Part shown: in pieces, positions 7,485 through 13,551 of the stretch
Layout: each line of letters opens with the position of its first letter
How positions within the stretch are numbered: position 1 is the stretch's first letter
Source of the DNA: Bacillota bacterium
Lineage (GTDB): Bacteria; Bacillota; Clostridia; Lachnospirales; Lachnospiraceae
Length of the DNA stretch: 14,107 nt
Assembly (NCBI GenBank): GCA_023435645.1
Contig: JAEYRK010000055.1
Coordinates: 1-14,107, forward strand
Reading direction: 5' to 3'
Translations under genes and position numbers: made by a program
The notes under the pieces: model-generated
Database searches by the model: none
Seen by the model: the letters and a program-made list of their open reading frames with translations, nothing else
What the model was told of the DNA's origin: nothing

Positions 7485-7514
7485 TACTTATTTTATACCC
7501 ATGTGGCATAGAAT
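7485..7514 (+). promoter_or_regulatory. Candidate sigma-E promoter of the DUF3298-like gene
   Basis: CATAGAAT at 7507-7514 matches 7 of 8 of the sigma-E -10 CATACAHT. TACTTATT at 7485-7492, 14 nt upstream, matches 5 of 8 of the -35, including four of the last five positions. The start near 7521 leaves about 30 nt before the ATG. Confidence 0.38.
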
Positions 7515-7550
7515 GTATCAACAGATTCAGTTAGCTGGAGTGCTATCGGT

Positions 7551-8507
7551 ATGAAGAGAGGGAGATATATCTGCTTGATCATAATTCTGATGCTGATGAT
7601 TGCATCATTTCGTAATATGTATATGGATACAGCAGTATTTAAGCCGCAGGCCTATATAAGCTACAGAGAAGGTGAGTATAGGGCTGAGAAAAAAGCAAGA
7701 GAAAGAGAACTGGATACACTGGACTTAAGAGAATTCTATGGTCTGGGATCAATATGGGGAGGAAGGCTGGTTCCTGACTGGGCAACCCTGTATCCAATCG
7801 CCGGAGAAGCGAAGGATGTCACATATACGGTATATTTATTTGATGAGATACAATATAAGGAGGATGGGATTAATGCCCTATATCCGCTGTTTGCCGCCGG
7901 TGCATCCGAAGAATTAATGACATCCTGGAATCAAATGATAGAGAAGGATATTAAGAAGATACTGGATATCTATTCCTTTCAACCTTTCCCTAAGGTGACG
8001 ACTCAGCCCCCATCGGAGGGACTCTCTATTTTAAATGTTACCTATGAGGTGAAGGCTGCGGATGCAGTAAAATTCAGTGTATTTTACAAAGCAGCCTTTC
8101 GCGGCAAATATGTGGCCCATCCCACAGAGCTAGTCTATACCACAAATCTCAGTCTGGCAGATTCAAAAAGATTAAGGCTATCCGATTTCGTCAAATTGGA
8201 CGAAGCCTTTGTGAAGGAGTTCCGGAATTGGAAGCTGACTCCCTCCCCCCAGGGAAACCAGGAGGTAGAGCAGGCCATAAGGGATTATATGAACGGGCTG
8301 AAGGACAGCGAGCTCTTAGCCGGACTACAGACAGCAGATATCATAGGGTCGGGGAATTATCTGGGTATGTTCAGCTATCTGACACCGGGGCAGCTGGGAA
8401 TCAGTGTATCGCTTCCGAATTATCTAGGAGATCATGCGGAATTTGAGCAGGATTATGATAAGCTTACAGAATTTTTACTTCCCGGTGTGAGACTTTTTGA
8501 CCGGTAA
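7551..8507 (+). CDS. Membrane-anchored DUF4163/DUF3298-domain protein (RsiV/PdaC-like ectodomain)
   Basis: This 318-residue protein has a short basic N-terminus (MKRGR) and one hydrophobic segment (about 6-20), giving a signal anchor with the rest outside the cell. From about residue 85 it follows the DUF4163/DUF3298 layout found in RsiV and in the N-terminal part of PdaC-type deacetylases. The visible elements are INALYPLF and a helix rich in Asn/Lys, then LNVTYEV, a strand block KFSVFYKAAFRGKYVAHPTE (about 174-193), TTNLSLADSKRLRLSDFVK with the L-S-D turn (198-215), and the closing FSYLTPGQLGISVSLPNYL segment followed by DYDKL. There is no N-terminal anti-sigma domain and no catalytic deacetylase domain, so it is an ectodomain alone. 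The ribosome site CTGGAG (7535-7540) is modest. Family assignment is moderate; the role is unknown. Confidence 0.72.
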   Translation: MKRGRYICLIIILMLMIASFRNMYMDTAVFKPQAYISYREGEYRAEKKARERELDTLDLREFYGLGSIWGGRLVPDWATLYPIAGEAKDVTYTVYLFDEIQYKEDGINALYPLFAAGASEELMTSWNQMIEKDIKKILDIYSFQPFPKVTTQPPSEGLSILNVTYEVKAADAVKFSVFYKAAFRGKYVAHPTELVYTTNLSLADSKRLRLSDFVKLDEAFVKEFRNWKLTPSPQGNQEVEQAIRDYMNGLKDSELLAGLQTADIIGSGNYLGMFSYLTPGQLGISVSLPNYLGDHAEFEQDYDKLTEFLLPGVRLFDR

Positions 8508-8619
8508 GCTTTATTTGTCTGAATTTATTACTGCTTTTAATCCAAAATGACAGCACATTCATAGGAAAGGGTTTACAATAGTATTAATTCATATTGGTAA
8601 GGTAGGAGTTTATCCGGCA

Positions 8620-8724
8620 CGGACAAGCCTTCCTGCCATAGCATATAATTCACCGTATCTGGGATTAACCCCCTCTTATAATTTAGTGATAAGGGCAGTC
8701 GCTCATTTTAAGCGCTGCCCTTTT
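8620..8724 (+). ncRNA. Candidate small RNA between a promoter-like site and a terminator
   Basis: CGGACA (8620-8625) and TATAAT (8644-8649), with 18 nt between them, would start a transcript near 8656 that ends at the terminator at 8724, giving about 70 nt. The -35 is weak (4 of 6). It could instead simply be the 3' untranslated region of the preceding gene. Confidence 0.2.
8691..8724 (+). terminator. Rho-independent terminator
   Basis: AAGGGCAGTCGCT (8691-8703) pairs with AGCGCTGCCCTT (8711-8722) with one mismatch, around the loop CATTTTA, and ends in TTTT. It ends the DUF3298-like transcript, 184 nt after its stop codon. Confidence 0.85.
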
Positions 8725-8787
8725 CGCATGCATGCCAACACTGATTTATGGTGTTGATACAATTTGGTTTGTAATTATTTTCACTTT

Positions 8788-8807
8788 TAGGGGGATTTAT
8801 CCACCTA
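8788..8807. promoter_or_regulatory. Imperfect 20-bp palindrome, candidate operator
   Basis: TAGGGGGATT / TATCCACCTA is symmetric at 8 of the 9 outer base pairs. It sits immediately upstream of the -35 of the AraC-gene promoter, where an activator or repressor would bind. Confidence 0.45.
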
Positions 8808-8811
8808 GTCA

Positions 8812-8840
8812 TTGCTTATACAAAATAGAAATAGTATAAT
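8812..8840 (+). promoter_or_regulatory. Sigma-A promoter of the AraC-type gene
   Basis: TTGCTT (8812-8817), a 17-nt spacer and a perfect TATAAT (8835-8840). The weak half of the -35 suits an activator-dependent promoter. The leader is about 115 nt long. Confidence 0.62.
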
Positions 8841-8856
8841 AGATTACAACGATTCT

Positions 8857-8877
8857 TCCTGATTGAAGTAATCAGGA
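8857..8877 (+). other. Leader hairpin just after the araC-type transcription start
   Basis: TCCTGATT (8857-8864) and AATCAGGA (8870-8877) form a perfect 8-bp stem around a 5-nt loop. The stem begins about 10 nt after the predicted start site. It overlaps an AGGAGGAG (8874-8881) that resembles a ribosome site, but no sensible reading frame follows it. It may stabilise the mRNA. Confidence 0.4.
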
Positions 8878-8961
8878 GGAGCTTGAACGGATAAAACAGG
8901 GGGACAAGTAGTTAGTCTTATCGTAATCATAGGCATTACATCAGCATAGGAGATATTACGA

Positions 8962-9882
8962 ATGAATTCTTATATTTATGAAGCGATCGAACATGGAACG
9001 AAGTTTCCTGCGAAGATATTTGTAACCTCCATAGGTAAGTCCACCTATCATTGGCACTATGATTATGAACTGATCCTAGTGCTTAAGGGCTCCGTATCCC
9101 TAAAGCTATGGCCGGACTCTTGCATCATAAGGGAAGGAAACCTCGTACTAATTAACAGTAAGGTGGTTCATGGACTGAATGAGACAAATGAAAATAATAT
9201 CTGCCTGATTATACAGATGAAGCAGGAGCTTTTTGAAAGCTGGAAGGATAGGAACCAGAATTACCAATTCTACCTGAATTCCTCGGCTGATGTTGTGAAG
9301 CCGAAGGTACCCTATGAGGTGTTCTCGAAAACTGCGGCAGGAATTGGGCTCAGATGCTATGAGGATAACCTGACTGGCTATTATCGGATTCAGGCACTGC
9401 TCTATACCCTGGTAGCAGATATTTTTGAATATACCCATTATGACATCAGGCAATATGCCGATAAGAATACGACGGTATTAGAGGCAGATATTCTTCTTAG
9501 AATTATAGAATTTGTAGAGAAGAATTATTCGGAGGATAATCTTACGGAGGTGTTATGCCGTTACATTGGAATGAGTGATAAGACCCTATACCGTTTTTTA
9601 AAATCCCATACGAACTTAACTCTGAAGGAGCTGGCCACCTCCATCAAGCTGGAGAAAACCCTGCATTTGCTAACCCGGACGGAGAAGCCTATTTCTGTCA
9701 TTGCACAGGAATGCGGCTTTGGTACGGATAAAACCTTTTATCGGATCTTTAAGAACGAATTCGGAATTACACCAAACGAGTACCGGCAGCGGGGAACCAA
9801 AATAGAAGAGAATAAACAGATTCAAGGTTATATAGGTTATAATAAGCGGGAAGCAATCCGGCTGTTGAAGAACTACATATAA
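8962..9882 (+). CDS. AraC-family transcriptional regulator with cupin sensor domain
   Basis: This is probably a sugar-responsive DNA-binding regulator. It has 306 residues. The N-terminal cupin (about 10-95) includes H30-W-H-Y-D-Y-E-L-I-L-V-L-K-G and the later LINSKVVHGLNE, the usual pattern of the AraC ligand-binding barrel. A helical linker (about 115-165) follows. The C-terminal DNA-binding domain (about 175-278) has two helix-turn-helix units: VLCRYIGMSDKTLYRFLKSH and the signature ISVIAQECGFGTDKTFYRIFKNEFGITPNEYRQ (243-275). Residues 279-306 are an extra basic tail. AGGAG at 8948-8952, 9 nt before the ATG, sets the start. The GH3 glucosidase gene follows 72 bp downstream on the same strand without a terminator, so the regulator probably controls it and perhaps itself. 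Confidence 0.92.
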   Translation: MNSYIYEAIEHGTKFPAKIFVTSIGKSTYHWHYDYELILVLKGSVSLKLWPDSCIIREGNLVLINSKVVHGLNETNENNICLIIQMKQELFESWKDRNQNYQFYLNSSADVVKPKVPYEVFSKTAAGIGLRCYEDNLTGYYRIQALLYTLVADIFEYTHYDIRQYADKNTTVLEADILLRIIEFVEKNYSEDNLTEVLCRYIGMSDKTLYRFLKSHTNLTLKELATSIKLEKTLHLLTRTEKPISVIAQECGFGTDKTFYRIFKNEFGITPNEYRQRGTKIEENKQIQGYIGYNKREAIRLLKNYI

Positions 9883-9906
9883 ATTCCGTGTAACTCCTTG
9901 GGGATG

Positions 9907-9928
9907 AACCGTAAGGGCTTACCGGGTT
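9907..9928 (+). other. Small intercistronic hairpin between araC-type and GH3 genes
   Basis: AACC-GTAA and TTAC-CG-GGTT form a short stem with a CG bulge around the loop GGGC. There is no T run directly after it, so it is unlikely to stop transcription. It may modulate stability of the two-gene mRNA. Confidence 0.3.
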
Positions 9929-9954
9929 ATTGCAAAGGTTTTTAGGAGGATGGA

Positions 9955-12024
9955 ATGAAGTGTAAGAGAAGCTACCGCTTAAGCCTTACAAAACGGGTGA
10001 AGGCCATGCTGCCTGAGCTGACCTTGGAGGAAAAGGTCAGCCTGATGAGCGGGATCGGATATTATTTTGGTGGTAATTTTGATGTGGCTGAAAGCACGAA
10101 CAAGCACTATAATTACCGCCCTTTCTATTGCGGCGGTCTGGATCATAAGCAGATTCCCAGAATGCTCTTCTGTGACGGTTCGAGGGGAGTTGTGGTTGGG
10201 AACCAGAAAAATACCTGTTTTCCGGTGGCAATGCTTCGGGGAGCAACCTTTGATGTAAAGCTTGAGAAGAAAATAGGCCATGCCATCGGTATAGAAGCGA
10301 AGGCCAGAGAATGTAATCTTTTTGCAGGGATCTGCATTAATATTCCCTACCATCCGGGTTGGGGCAGGAGTCAGGAAACCTACGGTGAGGACTCCTTTCA
10401 CTTGGGACAGATGGGGTCAGCGCTGGTGAGGGGGGTGCAGGAGGAAAATGTCATCGCCTGCATCAAGCATTTTGCGTTTAATTCTATGGAGCTATCCAGA
10501 TACCGAGTGAATATTACCTGCAGCAAAAGGGCGGAGCGAGAGGTGTTCCTCCCTCATTTTAAGGAGTGCATTGACAATGGGGCTGCTGCTGTTATGAGTG
10601 CTTATAATTCCTATCAGGGAAGCTATTGCGGTGAGAACGGCTATCTGCTACAGCAGGTCCTCAAGGAGGAATGGGGCTTTGACGGCTTCGTTATGAGTGA
10701 TTTTAACGACGGGATCAAGGATACCGTAACAGCGGCCAATAACGGCCAGGATATGGAGATGTGCAATACCAGGTTTTACGGGGATAAACTGGTGGAAGCG
10801 GTGAAGGATGGGAAGGTCTCGGAGGAAAATATCAATGAATCGGTCCTAAGAATCATTAGAACCCTGCTCGCCTTTACTGAGGGAGATGAGAAGTGCTATG
10901 ACAGATCAGTGCTGGGCTGTAAGGAGCATGTGAGACTGTCACTGGAGGCAGCCAGAAAGGGCATCACTCTGCTTCAGAATCAAAATCAGGTACTGCCCTT
11001 TAGAAAGAAGAAGGCTAGAATTGTTATCTTTGGAACACTGGCTGATCAGGAAAATACGGGAGATCATGGGTCCAGCCGGGTGTTTCCCAGCTACGTTGTA
11101 ACTCCGCTTCAGGGAATTGCCCGATTATGTAAGGATGCAGAGATCATTTATTACCCGGGCTGTGATGCGGAGCATGGGAAGAGATTAGCAGCCGGAGCGG
11201 ACTATACCATATTTGTGGCAGGCAATAGCCATGATGATGAGGGAGAGCATGTGGATGGGGAGGATGCCCGCTATTGTGAATACCTGGGTGGGGATCGAAT
11301 GCATTCTCTGGGCCTTCATGAGGAGGAGGAGGCCTTCATTAGGGAGGTCGGACCTGTGAACCAAAATTCCTGTGTTGTCCTCATCGGTGGAAATATGATA
11401 CTTATGGAGGAATGGAGGAAATCTGTCAGTGCCATACTAATGGCTTATTATCCCGGTATGGAGGGCGGAACTGCCATAGCAGAGATCCTATTCGGTAAAG
11501 TCAATCCCAGCGGTAAGCTTCCCTTTGTCATCGCCAAGAGGGAGGAGGACCTACCGAAAATTGATTGGATTACGGACCACCAGCATTATGAGGATGATTA
11601 CGGTTATCGTAAGCTTCAGAAGGAGGGAGTGGAGCCCTCCGTGCCCTATGGCTTTGGTCTATCCTATACCACCTTTGCTGTTTCAGAGGCAGTCTTTGAG
11701 GTGAGGGGAGAAAGCCTTCATGCTTCCTGCACTGTTACGAATACCGGTACTGTAAGGGGAGAGGAGGTCATACAGTGCTATGTGGGATATTCCAATTCTA
11801 TGATAGACAGGCCGGTGAAGGAATTAAAGGGCTTTCTAAGAATTGCCCTAAGACCGGGAGAGAGTAAGAGAGCAGAGATTATTGTTTCGCTGGATCGACT
11901 CCGCTGGTATCATGAAGGAAAGGGCTGTTGGGAGTTTGAGCCTATGGAGTATGAGATATACCTTGGAACCAGCAGTGATGATAAGGATCTTCTGATGGGA
12001 AGACTTACCTTATCATTGCAGTAA
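9955..12024 (+). CDS. Glycoside hydrolase family 3 beta-glucosidase, cytoplasmic
   Basis: This is a retaining beta-glycosidase, probably acting on imported beta-glucosides such as cellobiose. It has 689 residues and no signal peptide. The GH3 N-terminal barrel (about 25-300) shows FCDGSRG (72-78), GWGRSQETYGEDS (135-147), the substrate-binding K171-H172 in ACIKHFAFN, and the nucleophile D249 in GFDGFVMSD. The GH3 C-terminal domain (about 335-530) contains the acidic stretch DDEGEHVDGED (427-437), where the acid/base Glu should lie; it is looser than the usual SEGxDR motif. LMAYYPGMEGGTAIAEILFG and NPSGKLPF are typical. A fibronectin-III-like domain (about 600-670) follows. AGGAGG at 9944-9949, 5 nt before the ATG, supports the start. 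No transporter gene is adjacent. Exact sugar specificity (glucoside or xyloside) cannot be read from the sequence. Confidence 0.93.
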   Translation: MKCKRSYRLSLTKRVKAMLPELTLEEKVSLMSGIGYYFGGNFDVAESTNKHYNYRPFYCGGLDHKQIPRMLFCDGSRGVVVGNQKNTCFPVAMLRGATFDVKLEKKIGHAIGIEAKARECNLFAGICINIPYHPGWGRSQETYGEDSFHLGQMGSALVRGVQEENVIACIKHFAFNSMELSRYRVNITCSKRAEREVFLPHFKECIDNGAAAVMSAYNSYQGSYCGENGYLLQQVLKEEWGFDGFVMSDFNDGIKDTVTAANNGQDMEMCNTRFYGDKLVEAVKDGKVSEENINESVLRIIRTLLAFTEGDEKCYDRSVLGCKEHVRLSLEAARKGITLLQNQNQVLPFRKKKARIVIFGTLADQENTGDHGSSRVFPSYVVTPLQGIARLCKDAEIIYYPGCDAEHGKRLAAGADYTIFVAGNSHDDEGEHVDGEDARYCEYLGGDRMHSLGLHEEEEAFIREVGPVNQNSCVVLIGGNMILMEEWRKSVSAILMAYYPGMEGGTAIAEILFGKVNPSGKLPFVIAKREEDLPKIDWITDHQHYEDDYGYRKLQKEGVEPSVPYGFGLSYTTFAVSEAVFEVRGESLHASCTVTNTGTVRGEEVIQCYVGYSNSMIDRPVKELKGFLRIALRPGESKRAEIIVSLDRLRWYHEGKGCWEFEPMEYEIYLGTSSDDKDLLMGRLTLSLQ

Positions 12025-12097
12025 CCGAAGTAAAAAATAACTGATCTAAAAAGTAACCAATCGTAGTATTAACCGATAAGCCAAGATACGGAGCATA

Positions 12098-12155
12098 CAA
12101 AAAATCCCCGGATAGGGATTGAAGGTCCTTTCACCTGCAACCACCTGAGCCGGGG
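12098..12155 (-). terminator. Terminator of nrdR, elaborately folded; may serve both strands
   Basis: On the - strand the stem CCCCGG (12155-12150) / CCGGGG (12111-12106) is followed by ATTTTTTG. The inner part folds again: GGTTG with CAA(T)CC, then AGGT with ACCT around the loop GAAAGG. The + strand reading, ending the GH3 transcript, has only a weak T-rich tail (CTATTTATATTTA). Confidence 0.75.
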
Positions 12156-12173
12156 CTATTTATATTTATCTTC

Positions 12174-12626
12174 TTATTTATCAAGTATTTTCTTCAGCTC
12201 ATCCATGAAGGTATTCACATCCTTGAATTCACGGTATACAGAAGCAAATCGCACATAGGCAACAGGGTCCAGTTCCTTCAGCTTATCCATCAGAATTTCA
12301 CCAATGACATGACTGGGGATTTCTTTATCTTCACGGTTAAAGATGGCTGTTTCCACTGCGTCTACCAGAGCAGTAATCCGATCCACGGAGATAGGCCTCT
12401 TATGGCAGGAACGGAATACTCCGGCTTCTATCTTAGACCGGTCATAAGGCTCCCGGTTATTATCCTTCTTAATAACGACCAGGGGGATGGTCTCCACCTT
12501 TTCATAGGTCGTGAACCGTCTTTGACATTCATCACATTGCCGTCTCCTACGGATGGAATTATTATCATCTGCCGGTCTCGAATCTATGACTCTGGTATTG
12601 TCTTTATTACAAAATGGACATTTCAT
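12174..12626 (-). CDS. nrdR: Transcriptional repressor NrdR
   Basis: NrdR is the nucleotide-sensing repressor of ribonucleotide reductase genes. The protein has 150 residues, the standard length. Residues 1-46 form the zinc ribbon with C3-P-F-C6 and C31-D-E-C34, including the conserved V-I-D-S-R and RRRRQCDECQRRFTTYE. Residues about 49-139 form the ATP-cone that binds ATP/dATP, with VVIKKD, PYDRSKIEAGV, CHKRPIS and a terminal YVRFASVYREF. The start is set by GGGAGG (12640-12635 on the - strand), 8 nt before the ATG. It lies 155 bp downstream of ylmC on the same strand and has its own promoter. No ribonucleotide reductase gene is in the window. Confidence 0.97.
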   Translation of the reverse strand: MKCPFCNKDNTRVIDSRPADDNNSIRRRRQCDECQRRFTTYEKVETIPLVVIKKDNNREPYDRSKIEAGVFRSCHKRPISVDRITALVDAVETAIFNREDKEIPSHVIGEILMDKLKELDPVAYVRFASVYREFKDVNTFMDELKKILDK

Positions 12627-12687
12627 ATTAAAATCCTCCCAATTGTACAGTCATTCTTTTATATCCCTCAAAATCTGTTATAATTTG

Positions 12688-12716
12688 ATTATATTGAAGT
12701 TTGTCCAAACGGTCAA
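12688..12716 (-). promoter_or_regulatory. Sigma-A promoter of nrdR
   Basis: On the - strand, TTGACC (12716-12711), a 17-nt spacer and a perfect TATAAT (12693-12688). This is the strongest promoter match in the window. Transcription starts near 12681. No clear NrdR box overlaps it. Confidence 0.78.
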
Positions 12717-12781
12717 GAAAATTCTTACATTTAAGGAAGCATATATTCACCATAAAATAATTCAGGTGTCAAAACGCAGGG

Positions 12782-13036
12782 TTATAATTTTACAAGGCAT
12801 TTTTCCACATCAATGTCCACCAATATGATATCTATTCCGATCTGTTTGATGTTACAGCAGCTGATTACATATTCATGGTCTCTGCCTAGAATACCCCATA
12901 CCTTACAGGGGCCGGGTACAATAATATGTGTAATATGGCCGGTACAGATATCGAATTCAATATCACAGACAAAGCCTAAGCGCATACAATCCCTGCAATT
13001 AATGACTTCCTTTTCCCGTAACTCGCAAATGCGCAT
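12782..13036 (-). CDS. ylmC: YlmC/YmxH-family sporulation protein (PRC-barrel)
   Basis: This is a small PRC-barrel protein of the YlmC/YmxH family, often encoded close to sigG in endospore formers. Its exact function is not settled. It has 84 residues, the usual length. The sequence MRICELREKEVINCRDCMRL, then GFVCDIEFDICTGHITHIIV, a PGP turn, WGILGRDHEYVI and the closing IKQIGIDIILVDI, follows the family pattern throughout. The reading frame is open for another 49 codons upstream, but those residues do not resemble the family. AGGGTGAT (13048-13041 on the - strand), directly before the ATG at 13036, fixes the shorter start. Several Cys residues (4, 14, 17, 24, 30) are visible, but no clear metal motif. 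It is upstream of nrdR on the same strand. Confidence 0.9.
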   Translation of the reverse strand: MRICELREKEVINCRDCMRLGFVCDIEFDICTGHITHIIVPGPCKVWGILGRDHEYVISCCNIKQIGIDIILVDIDVEKCLVKL

Positions 13037-13063
13037 ATAATCACCCTGATTCGTCCTTGGTTT

Positions 13064-13092
13064 ATTATATGCGCACTCTATGAAAATGTCTC
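13064..13092 (-). promoter_or_regulatory. Sigma-A promoter of ylmC
   Basis: On the - strand, GAGACA (13092-13087; 4 of 6), a 17-nt spacer and a perfect TATAAT (13069-13064). It lies about 28 nt upstream of the ylmC start and so supports the short 84-residue reading. Confidence 0.55.
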
Positions 13093-13148
13093 TATTCTTT
13101 AGAAATAGTACAGCTTTGCTTGTTCGGATGTGAGCTCCTGCGAGGGTG

Positions 13149-13421
13149 TTACAGAGCAGCCACCCTGTCCTCCAGCTCCCCAAGCTGAGCTTTGCTAGGG
13201 ATATAATTGACCTTAACAGGCTCCATGATAATCTCTACGCCGACTTCCTCCAGGGCTTGATTCACAATCCCGATGCTCTGACCGCTCCAGCCATAGGAGC
13301 CAAAGGCAAAGCCCTTCTTCCCCTTCGGGGAGAGACCCTTAAGATAGGTCAGGAAGGCGCCCATATTCGGGGTTACTCCGTTATCAAGAGTCGGGCTTCC
13401 GACTGCCAGATAGCGAGGGGG
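13149..13421 (-). pseudogene. fprA: fprA remnant: C-terminal flavodoxin part of an A-type flavodiiron protein
   Basis: This is the end of a flavodiiron protein, an enzyme that reduces oxygen or nitric oxide to protect anaerobes. The intact family has about 400 residues; only about 90 remain. The surviving frame reads RYLAVGSPTLDNGVTPNMGA from 13415, then FLTYLKGLSPKGKKGFAFGS, then YGWSGQSIGIVNQALEEVG, and ends with TAA at 13149. These are the FMN-binding loops and last helices of the flavodoxin domain. The in-frame codon just before the conserved part is a stop (TAA, 13424-13422), and nothing beyond it resembles the metallo-beta-lactamase-like diiron domain in any frame I checked. The break is near 13416-13422. 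An internal ATG at 13364 could start a 71-residue piece, but it would lack half the flavin site. Confidence 0.85.
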
Positions 13422-13468
13422 TTAAGCAAGAGAGTGGGCAGGGAGTTACCGTAATTTTACATTCTTGC

Positions 13469-13497
13469 TGGACATCCTTGTAGCTCTCTGCTATACT
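13469..13497 (+). promoter_or_regulatory. Sigma-A promoter of the yifB/comM gene
   Basis: TGGACA (13469-13474; 5 of 6), a 17-nt spacer and TATACT (13492-13497; 5 of 6). Transcription starts near 13504, leaving a leader of about 48 nt that contains the hairpin at 13515-13544. Confidence 0.65.
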
Positions 13498-13514
13498 TTA
13501 GGATAGCAAATGAT

Positions 13515-13544
13515 TCCTTCCTTGTGGGAGAGACAAGGGAAGGA
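13515..13544 (+). promoter_or_regulatory. Hairpin covering the ribosome site of the yifB/comM gene
   Basis: TCCTTCCTTGT (13515-13525) pairs with ACAAGGGAAGGA (13533-13544) over 11 base pairs with one bulged G and a 7-nt loop. The ribosome site AAGGAG (13540-13545) is almost fully inside the right arm. No T run follows, so it is not a terminator. Confidence 0.55.
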
Positions 13545-13551
13545 GAATTTC

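Larger units (their letters stand above)
8508..8961 (+). other. 454-bp non-coding region before the AraC gene
   Basis: No gene is supported here. In order it holds a loose inverted pair (GGTAGGA 8601-8607 / TCCTGCC 8630-8636), a TATAAT at 8644-8649, a clear terminator at 8691-8724, a palindrome at 8788-8807, the promoter of the AraC-type gene and a leader hairpin. Confidence 0.6.

Noticed and set aside
9979..10401. 140-residue open frame on the - strand inside the GH3 gene
   Set aside because: It lies entirely within a clear GH3 coding sequence, has no family resemblance and no ribosome site.
12309..12683. 124-residue open frame on the + strand over nrdR
   Set aside because: Opposite-strand shadow of nrdR, whose zinc ribbon and ATP-cone are unmistakable.
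13037..13183. N-terminal extension of ylmC by 49 codons
   Set aside because: The extra residues do not resemble the family, and a ribosome site and promoter lie inside the extension.
13146..13454. 102-residue open frame on the + strand over the fprA remnant
   Set aside because: Antisense to a recognisable FprA C-terminus, and the protein sequence has no recognisable features.
13386..13497. Short - strand frame upstream of the fprA remnant as a possible missing part of FprA
   Set aside because: It is in a different frame and its residues do not resemble the FprA region that should precede the conserved segment.
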